A DNA stretch of 64,000 nt from Symbiodinium natans. Taxonomy: Eukaryota > Sar > Dinophyceae > Suessiales > Symbiodiniaceae. The notes below the pieces were generated by a model. It worked only from the letters and a program-made list of their open reading frames with translations. It did not search any database and was not told the DNA's origin. Position 1 is the stretch's first letter. Each line of letters begins with the position of its first letter. The stretch is taken from positions 148,501 through 212,500 of the forward strand of contig CAJNDS010002791.1 of assembly GCA_905221605.1 (NCBI GenBank). The letters run 5' to 3'. The position numbers and the translations under genes were made by a program. Positions 40,315-48,978 of the stretch are shown in pieces.

Positions 40315-41680
40315 GAACCTTGCTCTTAAGGCAGGAGCCCATCCAAGCTTTGGATAGACGCTGGGAGGCGCTGCTTCGACTTCCCTCTGCGAGTGTACAG
40401 TGAGTACGATGAGGTATTGAAGCGAGATGCGTCAATCATATTCACGCTCTAAACCCCCGCCCTCCATGTGGAACTCACCTGAAGAGGACCAGGAACCCGA
40501 AAACGACATTCCGGAAGCCCTTCATCCAATCCCAGCGGACAAGGCGTACTGGTCTTGCCGTAGAGAACGGAAGATGTTGCCGTCCAACCTAAACGCTAAA
40601 CCATAAAGCCCTAAACGTTTCCTCCATGGGTTTAAAATTTAGGGTATAGCGTCCAGAGTTGCGGTTTAGGGCCCGAATCCCTAAGCCCTAAACCCTGGGG
40701 TCTTTTTAGGGCTCAGGGCTGAGTGTCCCAAACCCTAATCCTCAAACCCTAAACCCTGAACCCTAAACCCTAAACCCTAAACCCTAGGTCTACATGGCAG
40801 CAGCTGGGCGCACCGTGCCTCCTGTGGCGGGCCTCGAGCAGGCTCCGCGGGGGGTTTAGGGTTGAGGGTTTAGGGTTTAGGGTTTAGCAATTGGGGTTTA
40901 GGGTTTAGGGTTTGGGGTTTGGGTTTAGGGTTTCGGGTTTAGGGTGTAGGGTTTCGGATTTAGGGTTTAGGGTTTAGGGTTTCGGGTTCAGGATTTCGGG
41001 TTTAGGGGTTCAGGGGTTTAGGGTTTAGGGTTTCTACATCCTCCGACGCTAGCAGCGCCCATATCCTTGCTTGGGGGAAGGGGCTTGTTGGATAACTTTG
41101 AGTTGTACATCGATCCGAGACAAGGTCGTCACTTTGGGGTTATACGACGTTAAAGGTGTGAGAATAGGGTTTGGCGTTTATAAGTTTAGGAGTTGTGCTC
41201 AACACCAACACCCAAACCGCAAAAGAGCTCTGAGACAGACTTTGATGCGCCCCTTTGCACAGGACCCTTCCAGGAACCGACATCACGGTCGGTACCTACT
41301 GTTTTGGGGTTGCGCAGCTACGCACCCGTTGAGACAGGGATCGACAACCTGCTCTTTTGTAGGAATTGGGGGAAGAGCAACCAACTTTCATAACACCCAC
41401 TCCTAGGGTTGTAGGGTTTGGGGTTGAGCCTTTGGGCTACAGCTGGGGCTTGGAGTTTACTTGTGATTTAGGAGTTGTGCTTTGCGTGCAGGAGACCCAA
41501 GCCCTAAACCCTGAACCAGACTGCAAATCCTGGTAGACCCCGCAACCCTAAGCCCTAAACCCTGCAACCCTAAACACCCCAAAAACCCTAAAAGCCCTAA
41601 GAACCCTAAAACCCAAAAAACCCAAAACCCTAAACCCTAAAAACCCTAAAAACCCTAAACCCTAAACCTAAACCTTCCTT
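40315..41680. other. Telomere-like mosaic, no gene confirmed
   Basis: CCCTAAA at 40745-40790, TTTAGGG/TTTCGGG at 40853-41035, CCCTAAA at 41545-41672. An open frame at 41071-41406 (111 codons, plus) has no recognisable domain. Confidence 0.5.
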
Positions 41681-41683
41681 CAG

Positions 41684-41775
41684 GAAGAGTGGTGCCGAAC
41701 GGTGCTCGAGCGGTTTGGCAACCCCGCGGTGCGAGACACCCTCTTCCGTCTTACCGAGGCCAGCAAGAATCTCTC
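41684..41775 (+). CDS. Exon-like island with acceptor-like edge, unassigned
   Basis: EEWCRTVLERFGNPAVRDTL then FRLTEASKNLS. Directly preceded by AACCTTCCTTCAG, a good polypyrimidine-AG edge. Strongly protein-like. No family recognised. Confidence 0.5.
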
Positions 41776-41783
41776 TTTTTTGG

Positions 41784-42040
41784 GGTTTAGGGTTTAGGGT
41801 TTAGGGTTTAGGGTTTAGGGTTTAGGGTTTAGGGTTTAGGGTTCAGGGTTCAGGGTTTAGGGTTTAGGGTTTAGGGCCTGAAAGAGGCCTGAAGCAAGTT
41901 TTGCATGGGCCCCCCCTGCTGCCCCCCCTCTATACTCTTTTTGGGTTTGAGGTTTATAGGGTTTAGGGTTTAGGGTTTAGGGTTTAGGGTTTGGGGTTTG
42001 GGGTTTAGGGTTTAGGGTTTAGGGTTTAGGGTTTAGGGTT
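41784..42040. repeat. Two (TTTAGGG) arrays
   Basis: 41784-41876 and 41955-42040, with a short C-rich spacer. Confidence 0.9.
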
Positions 42041-42053
42041 TGCTGTGATAGGG

Positions 42054-42113
42054 CGTAGATGCTGTGAAGGTTAAGTTTCGGAACAAGCTCGAAAGCTTCG
42101 TGAGGTGTTGAAG
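42054..42113 (+). other. Exon-like island, unassigned
   Basis: VDAVKVKFRNKLESFVR ends at GTGTTG. Short, charged, coding-like. Confidence 0.3.
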
Positions 42114-42239
42114 AGCAGCTTTGGCCCGATTGTGGAGGGCCATCTAACACTTTTCTCCCACCCCACGCCGTCCATGGCGGCAAAGCCACCCAAACCTATT
42201 CCTTTTAAAGGGTTTAGGCCTAAACTCAGACAACAGTCC

Positions 42240-43110
42240 ACTTTTCAAAACTTTGATGTTGGTTGAATCCGAGAGTCAAGGGTGCCAGCAAGGTCTCGAA
42301 GGTAAGATAGAGGCCCCGGGGTCGGGGACAGGCTGCCAGGCCAGGGCGGCAGGGCCAGGCCAGGAGAGGCCTGGAAGGGGCATGGCGGGGGGTCAGAGGA
42401 GGGTTCGGGGGGCCAGCAGGGGATCTCGCAGCGGTCCTCCAAAGCAGGGTGCGCGATGTCGATCATGAGGAGGGTCCGCGGCAGATTGTTCACAGAGGAA
42501 TATGTGGCCTTGTGCTGCACGCTCTCATCAAACCAGAAGCATTCACCTCCAGAGGCTCCCCGATTCTTCTTTGGAGCGGGGCTTGTATCGCAGGGTGCCT
42601 TTTTGCTTACTGCAGCTGGTATATCGAGTATATTGCCTCATGTTCCATTTGAGAGGTGAGGGGACAGTGGTTGGAAGCCATACATTGAGGCCGTCTTGTA
42701 CTCTGAGCGTAAAGGGCCAGAAGATTCGCAACATTGCAGAACCTTCAGAGCCACTTTCAGAACCCATGCTGGCCCGTGTTGCATCCACATCCCACGCCTT
42801 CTTGGTGTCGCCTCGGTGGGTTCCCAGCCACCTCAAGGATCGAAGCGCCATCGGGCCTCGGATCTGCAGACTTCCACAAATTGCAAAAGAAGCCTCTTTC
42901 CTACACGGGCTGGTTGAAGTTGCGACGGGCAAGTTCGATGTGCCTCGAAACCCAGCGGCAGTGTCACCGGGCAGTGGAGCCTCAGGATGAGGGGGGTTTC
43001 GGGCTGTTTTATGAGCAGTACTGGTCCCGAGGAGAACGTGTTCCGGTACCGGGTTCATGGTGGGCGCTACCGACCCTCATGCTGTGGGAGGCGGGCCCCC
43101 CAACGTAGGG
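42240..43110 (+). other. Heptamer-free 0.87-kb segment with overlapping open frames, unassigned
   Basis: Plus-strand frames at 42502-42990 (162 codons) and 42734-43108 (124 codons) and a minus frame at 42543-43058 (171 codons) overlap. Compositions are comparable and I recognise no domain. It may be a decayed gene or unique intergenic DNA. I do not choose a frame. Confidence 0.3.
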
Positions 43111-43288
43111 GGGTGGCCTAGGCCCTGAGTTTAGGGTTTAGGGTTTAGGGCCTCCCCCCCCCCCCCTCCCCAGCTTAGTTATCCCTAAATCGCCTTAGCG
43201 AGAAGGGGCTCGCAGGGGGGGGTAGTATACAGGGAACCTATGCTTTTTTCTATGGGTGGCCTAGGATGGCTTCAGGGCTTACTGGAAG

Positions 43289-43389
43289 GGTCCATGTACC
43301 TAAATAGGGAACCAGGGCCTTATAGTACCTTTCTGTTTATGGAATTTAGGGCTCAGGGCCCAAGTACATAATAATGAGGCACATGGACC
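43289..43389. repeat. Diverged relative of the 37-bp inverted repeat
   Basis: GGTCCATGTACCTAAATAGG ... GGGCCCAAGTACATAATAAT ... ACATGGACC: same ends and order as 10168-10270, with decayed pairing. Confidence 0.65.
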
Positions 43390-44532
43390 GCTTTGATTAG
43401 GGCTCAAGTTTTTAGGCGTTTAGGGGAGGGCTTAGGTGTTAGGAGTTTAGGGGTTTTCGGGTGTAGGTAGGGCTTAAGGGGGATTCGGGGTTTATGGTGA
43501 TTTTGGGGTTTTTTAGGCACAGGTTCCGGGATCATCTTGCTATACTTCTCAGCAGGGGCAACTTTTGAGCGGAGCTGTTCCTAGGCCCTAAACCCCAAGT
43601 TTAGGTTTACGGTTCAGGCTGTAGAGAGCTTCTATTGGGGTTCAGAGTTTAGGAAGATTTAATGAGGGTTTTAGGATAGGCACCGCAACAAGAAAATCGG
43701 AGACTTTCACCCTAAACCCTAAGGCGCCAAAATCCTGAAGCATCTGACCCTAAACCCTAAACCCCAAACCATGAACCCTAAACCCTAAACCCTAAGCCTT
43801 ACCAAGCCCAGCCATAAAGCTCCTGAACCCTGAGGCCTAGCTGCACCCTCCAACGAGGGGCACCTTGTTGAGCGTAACCCTACAGATTAGGGTTTCGGGT
43901 TTAGGGTTTAGGGTTTGAAGGTTTCGGGTTTAGGATTATCTTAGCCCTCTAAACTTCAAATAACACCAACATCCGAAACATGAAGCTCAAACCATACACT
44001 CCACATAATACGATAGCTCTCCAAAAATGTAGTCCCATACATGATTGTGATGTACACACGGCCCTAAACCCTAAACCCTAAATCCTAAACAGCCTAAACC
44101 CTAAACCTAAACCCTAAACCCTAAATAAGCCGCAACTTCCCAACTTACCCTGCACTAAGAGGATGCAACAAATCGCATGGCCTCGCACTCGGAAATACCA
44201 GGGTGCAAAGGCGTTAATGTTTACATGGGCTTACAGTTTAGGGTTTAGGGTTTAGTGGCCCTCAAGGGTTGTACGGGTCGAAAGGGTAAAAAGGGTTGAA
44301 AGGGTTTACTGGGGTTTGAGTGTTTAAAGGGTCTAAAGAGTCTAAAGGGTGGAAAGGGTTTACAAGGTTTTGAACGTTTAAAGGGTTTGAAGGGTTTAGG
44401 ATTCAGGTTTAGGGCCTATAGTTCTTATGCTTTCATTTTCTCATGGGAGGCCTCATCTACATGTTGCTTGAGGGTGTTGCGACCTTTGCTACCCTAAACC
44501 CTAAACCCTAAACCCTAAACCCTAACTCCTAA
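43390..44532. repeat. Telomere-like mosaic and (AAAGGGTTT)n sequence
   Basis: Short CCCTAAA blocks near 43745-43790, 44062-44125 and 44492-44527, and AAGGGTTT/AAAGGGTCT units at 44275-44400. No gene seen. The end of this block is the target of the LTR element. Confidence 0.7.
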
Positions 44533-44537
44533 CCCTA

Positions 44538-44777
44538 TATGGAAGCCATGGCTCAGATTGGACCTCTTTTCCATCGGGAGCAATGAAGGTCACAGCAAAG
44601 AAACAGTCTATGAAAGTAATCTAAACTGTGACTACAATTTAAGAGTTCGCTAAAAACTGTACAGGTTCCTACTGTGGCCAACCTTAGGTGAACATTGCTA
44701 GGGGGACTGGGCCTAACCCTTAAGGAAACTCCCTGCGAGAGGTGCTGCGGTAGGCATATAAAGCATGCCGATTCACA
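44538..44777 (-). repeat. 3' LTR (element orientation)
   Basis: 240 bp, identical to 56077-56316. On the minus strand it runs TGTGAATCGGCATGC ... GAGCCATGGCTTCCATA. Near its start is GCTTTATATGCC, a weak TATA-like element. Confidence 0.9.
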
Positions 44778-44788
44778 CTCCCCCTTTC
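44778..44788 (-). promoter_or_regulatory. Polypurine tract
   Basis: Minus-strand GAAAGGGGGAG, 11 purines ending exactly where TGTGAATC of the 3' LTR begins. That is the standard site of plus-strand DNA priming in LTR elements. Confidence 0.7.
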
Positions 44789-45433
44789 GGGGGTCCCCGA
44801 CGCCCGAAACCTTGATAATCGGCACGGCGTGAGTGACGGGTAAGGCAAGTTGAATGCAGGCCCACACGTCCCAACTGATGGCACAGCTTAGGAACCGGCT
44901 TAGGATCTGCCGTTCTGACGAGCCTCAGGCCATTTCTGAGGTACAGATCCCATCGCTTTTACAAATGGCTTTGGGGCTTTTGCTTGCCTTTTGAGTTCGA
45001 CAGCCTGGGGTGGCCTGCGTATCTCCCTCATGGAGGCAACCAATATGCCGAAAGTGAGTACACGAAAGTGACACGGATAACTCTGCTGGCGACAGAGAAA
45101 AACTCATCCATCAGTCCCTTTATGCCCTTGGGCTTATAGGGAAACACAAAAGAAAAACATGTGATGCTGATATGGGTAGGCAGAATACCCGACAACATGG
45201 TTGACTTCCCCACAGGTATGGCAGTCAGAATGCCTTGTGGAGTCCTCCTTTTTACCACCGGTATGGCAGTCGGAATGCCTGGCGGTATCCTCGGTTTTAC
45301 CACCGGTATGGCAGTCGGAATGCCTGGCGGTATCCTCCATGCATGAAATTAGACTGCAAGGATTCAAACAGTCCTGATGGACATAAGGACTTATCCCTTT
45401 ATGCCTAGCAGGCTTACAGGGGAAGGGCTTGCA
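44789..45433 (-). repeat. 3' non-coding region of the element, with 45-bp tandem repeats
   Basis: Three 45-bp units with ATGGCAGTC(A/G)GAATGCC at about 45215-45346 (ACCACCGGTATGGCAGTCGG). Translated they give EDTARHSDCHTGGK repeats in a short frame. I regard this as untranslated or a decayed tail of the coding region. Confidence 0.6.
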
Positions 45434-46945
45434 TCAGTCCTGGATTGGCACTGGCCATACCAAAAGGAATCCTCTTGGCTGAATTCTCAGCTCCAATGGG
45501 ACTGTCATCCAATGATCTTTGGTCTGGCAAAGACCACGAAGGGGATAGCCCTCTAGCTGGAGCTCTTGTAACACGTCTTTGCCCAGCACCCCAGTTGCAA
45601 AGCTCCGAAGACGAAGATCCGATGTGAGAACCAGACCTCGTCCGCTGGGCGGCGTTTCACGAAGAAGCTTCGTTGGTCTTGGTGGGTCACAGTGCTGGCA
45701 CGACCGCTCTGTATACTGCGACCTTTCTAGAAGGCCTTTCAGCAAAGAATGGTCAACCTCTGCCTGACAGCCTTCTGGATCTGGCTCAAACACAATTTCG
45801 AGCTCAGATCCGGGAATGACATGGCTCAACTGTTCCTTCATTACCGGAGGAAAGGATATAAGGCGGTTCTCAGGACTCGGCAAATGTCTCATTAATCTGG
45901 CAAGCCGGAAACCACTCTTCCAAACCAACAGCACGCATTCCAGAATACGACGAGTGCAGTGGACCTTTATTGGCGTCTCCCTTTCTCCTTGTATAGTGAT
46001 TATCCTATACGCTGCGTCGGTTGGATCCTCACTCAACCTTAGCCTTATCCTATAACCTTCCCTTTGGATTGGTCCGGATGTTTCGGCTGTCGTTGCACTC
46101 ACCACAGGCCTGGCAGCAGCTGACGCTGGCTCTTGTTGGCGGTGGAAGTTCAAGGGCTCTGGACGGCTTTCTGACTTTACACCGAGTGCTGCATCGAAAA
46201 CCTCTGTCTTATTGATACCCTCCGCGGCAACCACTTTAGGAACCAACCTTGCCTCAGCGGGAGCTCGCAAATCCTCCTCCTGCTGCTGCTCTTCCTTTTT
46301 GAGCCTTTCACTTTCTAGGTCTTGGATTTCGTCGTGGGACATCCACGGTCTATCCGAAGCACCGCTTCCTCCGTCCGCTCCCTCTAGCTCATTGGCTGGG
46401 TCAGAGGAAACTCCGAGATTGGAAGCATGTGATGACGATGCTTCTGGCAGGGAGCTCGTTGAAGAAGGATCCTCTACTTTGACAGGCATAGAGGCTAAAG
46501 ATTTCTTCGAGGGCAATACCGTTGTTTCACCCTCACTATGGTGATGACCAGGTCTTTGCCTCACCAATTTTCCGGAAATGTTCAGCGGCTGATCTGGCAA
46601 CACGCTCGGAAGGTCTACGGACCCTCTCTTTAAGCTCATCCCCTGTTGTGCCGCGCTGTAATTGAACTCCAGATTGATCTTGGGCTGAACAATCTGAGGC
46701 GGTACTTTCGGCACGGACTGACTGATCTTGACCTCAAACTTTGGCTTGACAATTCCACCGCTTCCGGCAGACTGTCCTTTTCCGTGCGTAGGTGGGGGTT
46801 GAGGTCCATGGCTTAGCTTAGGCTTATTAATCCCACTACCCTCCGGGCCACTTACAACCGATCTAGACCTTGCTCTAGGAGGTGGCGGTGGTGTGGATCT
46901 CTGGCCGGAACTCTCAACCCTGTTGCTCTTGGGCGGTGGAGGAGG
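45434..46945 (-). CDS. Element ORF4, about 500 codons, unknown protein
   Basis: The frame is open from just after a TAA at 46948-46946 down to the stop at 45434. It overlaps the end of ORF3 by about 94 nt in the -1 frame and has no ATG near its beginning, so it is probably reached by frameshifting or splicing. The N-terminal part is Pro/Ser/Arg-rich with repeated PKxxxxI-type motifs (GINKPKLS, GGIVKPKFEVKIS, PQIVQPKINLEF). The middle is acidic and low-complexity. The C-terminal 200 residues look globular (YRIRLRLSEDPTDAAYRIIT, LMRHLPSPENRLISFPP, CQTKDHWMTVPLELRIQPRG). No RT, RNase H, integrase or protease motif. Function unknown. Confidence 0.7.
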   Translation of the reverse strand, partial: PPPPPKSNRVESSGQRSTPPPPPRARSRSVVSGPEGSGINKPKLSHGPQPPPTHGKGQSAGSGGIVKPKFEVKISQSVPKVPPQIVQPKINLEFNYSAAQQGMSLKRGSVDLPSVLPDQPLNISGKLVRQRPGHHHSEGETTVLPSKKSLASMPVKVEDPSSTSSLPEASSSHASNLGVSSDPANELEGADGGSGASDRPWMSHDEIQDLESERLKKEEQQQEEDLRAPAEARLVPKVVAAEGINKTEVFDAALGVKSESRPEPLNFHRQQEPASAAARPVVSATTAETSGPIQREGYRIRLRLSEDPTDAAYRIITIQGERETPIKVHCTRRILECVLLVWKSGFRLARLMRHLPSPENRLISFPPVMKEQLSHVIPGSELEIVFEPDPEGCQAEVDHSLLKGLLERSQYTERSCQHCDPPRPTKLLRETPPSGRGLVLTSDLRLRSFATGVLGKDVLQELQLEGYPLRGLCQTKDHWMTVPLELRIQPRGFLLVWPVPIQD

Positions 46946-48978
46946 TTACGTAGTGGGCTCCTTGACCTGGCGGCGGCTGGTGAAGTTTCCAAAGCCTTCC
47001 CCATATGTCCACCCATCGCACTTTTTTCTTTGGCCCGTCTCGCCCTTACGAACTCCTTAGCAGCCTGAATCGCAGCCCTTTTTTGCTGATCACGTGTTTC
47101 GTGTGATTCACTAGCTGCTCTTTTGGCAGATGCTGAAGAAGATCGTGCCTTAGGGGAATGCTCATACCGGCATTGGTCACCGTACTTGCAGAATCCCTTT
47201 CGAAAGTGCGGGCAAGAGCTCAGAGCTGTGTCTGAGCCCTGGGGGTTACGGGCAGATGTTTTTTCCCTAGAGGAGTGCACGTACCTGCAATCTTTCCCAA
47301 ACTTACAAAAGCCCCTCTGGAAATGTGGGCATGCGCCCCAGCCTTCTCCCTGATCAGTGCTTGATTTCTTCGGGGGGCCCTCCCCGGGGAAACCCATTGT
47401 CTTATCGAAGTCCATTTTTACCTGGATTTTCTTTGGGACCTTTAGCCCATGAATTGGCTCACTTACGTCCAAAGCTTCAACAAGGGTCCCGGCAAGGGTC
47501 TTATCCCTTTTGTCACTTGGATTTAGCGACACTTTCTGTGCTGGGTTTTGGCTTGAGGTGCGCTTTTTCATTTTTTCTGTGAGGTGGTCTCCCGCCAAGC
47601 AATGCTCATTGCTTGCACCTACATCATCCCTGTAGCACATAAAAGGCACGGCAAGCGAGCCCTGACAAGAGGACCTCGACGCATCAGAAGGGTCTTCTGT
47701 CGCACCGAAAGCAAGCTTTGGCTCCCCCGGTGGAGAGCGTCCACGTTGGCTTGCTCTTGGGGTGGGTTTTGCTTTACTCTCAGGCGCGAGCCGGCTCCAT
47801 ACTGAGTTCAAGACAACCCTAGACTCAGATACAGCCGCGTACACTTGCTGACTGGACAGGGGATCAGCAGAACGGTCTGCATGTGCAGATCGGGCGCGAT
47901 CATGCTCCCCCGCTTGAGTACAACTAGGCTTGCAATCGCTTGGGGTAGACACAGATTTGCTTGCGGGCGCAAGCTTACACCACAGGGAGTTCAAGACAAC
48001 CCTGGGGGCTTGTAAAGAACTACACAACAGCGGATTGGGATTATCCCGAAGGAAAGTCCTATCCTCACCAGCCCTGTCCGGGAACCCGCAGCGAACAGGG
48101 TCTTGCTCCCCCGCTTGAGGGCAACCATCACAGGCTGAAACCAGCTTGGGAACTATCTGAAGGGATTGCCTCTCCTGACCTGGGCAGTTTTCTGGGCAGT
48201 CTGGAATAAGTTCCCCAAGCGCAAAGTCTGGCTCCCCCGGAGAGAGACAACCAGTTAGACAGTTGTCGGGCAAGCTTGACAGACTCTGATGGGACTGAGC
48301 TGCCTGACACGCTGCGACATTCAAATTGTCCATTGGCACATCGTCACATTGACCTGTGCACAGGGCTGTTGGCAGGACATCCTGCTTTGCAAGTTTAGAC
48401 CACAGAGAGTCCAAGACATACCTGGGCACCTGCGCGGGGCGAGGGTCTACCAACACGTTGCGTGAAGTTAAAGTATTATCCCTCAGCCTTGGCGCCCCTA
48501 CTCGGTCTTCAACTGGCAACGGCTTAGACCGGCGCAGTTTCCAAAAGGCCTCATTTTTTAACCTTCTCAATTTTGTCCTGGTGGACTTATCTACAACCTT
48601 CTTATCGTCCCCGGCTTTTACCGGCTGAACGCTAAGCGAGCTTTGGTCCGCAGGCTCATCTGGCTCCTCATCGAAAGTATCTGCAACATCCGCCCACTGC
48701 AGGCGTTGAAACACCGACTGGTGTATTTTGGGCCACTGCGTTTGGGAACAACCTGCGGGTGCAGCGGTTGTGGGCACAGCAACCTTAACCTTTGTCCCTG
48801 GGGGATTGGCAACATAAGAAGAAGTGGGAAACCTTGAACCTGAAGACATGACCGGCAGGCCACTTCTGCAAGGAAGGGGACGTGCTTTATACCACGTCGC
48901 AGTTTTGCTCAGCACGGATCCATTGCTGGATCGGGCATAGACACACGGCTGGCCATCCAAAGAACGACAACTTGCTGG
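46852..48978 (-). CDS. Element ORF3, about 700 codons, two CCCH zinc fingers
   Basis: The frame is open after a TAA at 48981-48979 and lies -1 relative to ORF2, overlapping its end by about 70 nt. It lacks an ATG at its beginning. Three degenerate copies of RVVLNSLWxKLA lie in the first half (VPRYVLDSLWSKLA, APRVVLNSLWCKLA, ESRVVLNSVWSRLA). Near residues 540-605 are two CCCH fingers, CPHFQRGFCKFGKDCRYVH and CPHFRKGFCKYGDQCRYEH, both C-x7-C-x5-C-x3-H, the RNA-binding type. A basic Arg/Lys-rich tail follows (KRAAIQAAKEFVRARRAKEK). The finger style is the same as in ORF2, so the two frames probably make one polyprotein. RNA binding is inferred from the finger class. Confidence 0.75.
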   Translation of the reverse strand, partial: PASCRSLDGQPCVYARSSNGSVLSKTATWYKARPLPCRSGLPVMSSGSRFPTSSYVANPPGTKVKVAVPTTAAPAGCSQTQWPKIHQSVFQRLQWADVADTFDEEPDEPADQSSLSVQPVKAGDDKKVVDKSTRTKLRRLKNEAFWKLRRSKPLPVEDRVGAPRLRDNTLTSRNVLVDPRPAQVPRYVLDSLWSKLAKQDVLPTALCTGQCDDVPMDNLNVAACQAAQSHQSLSSLPDNCLTGCLSPGEPDFALGELIPDCPENCPGQERQSLQIVPKLVSACDGCPQAGEQDPVRCGFPDRAGEDRTFLRDNPNPLLCSSLQAPRVVLNSLWCKLAPASKSVSTPSDCKPSCTQAGEHDRARSAHADRSADPLSSQQVYAAVSESRVVLNSVWSRLAPESKAKPTPRASQRGRSPPGEPKLAFGATEDPSDASRSSCQGSLAVPFMCYRDDVGASNEHCLAGDHLTEKMKKRTSSQNPAQKVSLNPSDKRDKTLAGTLVEALDVSEPIHGLKVPKKIQVKMDFDKTMGFPGEGPPKKSSTDQGEGWGACPHFQRGFCKFGKDCRYVHSSREKTSARNPQGSDTALSSCPHFRKGFCKYGDQCRYEHSPKARSSSASAKRAASESHETRDQQKRAAIQAAKEFVRARRAKEKSAMGGHMGKALETSPAAARSRSPLRNLLHRPRATGLRVPARDPHHRHLLEQGLDRL

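Noticed and set aside
42502-42990. 162-codon plus-strand frame
   Set aside because: Competing frames of equal quality on both strands and no recognisable motif. Reported only as an unassigned segment.
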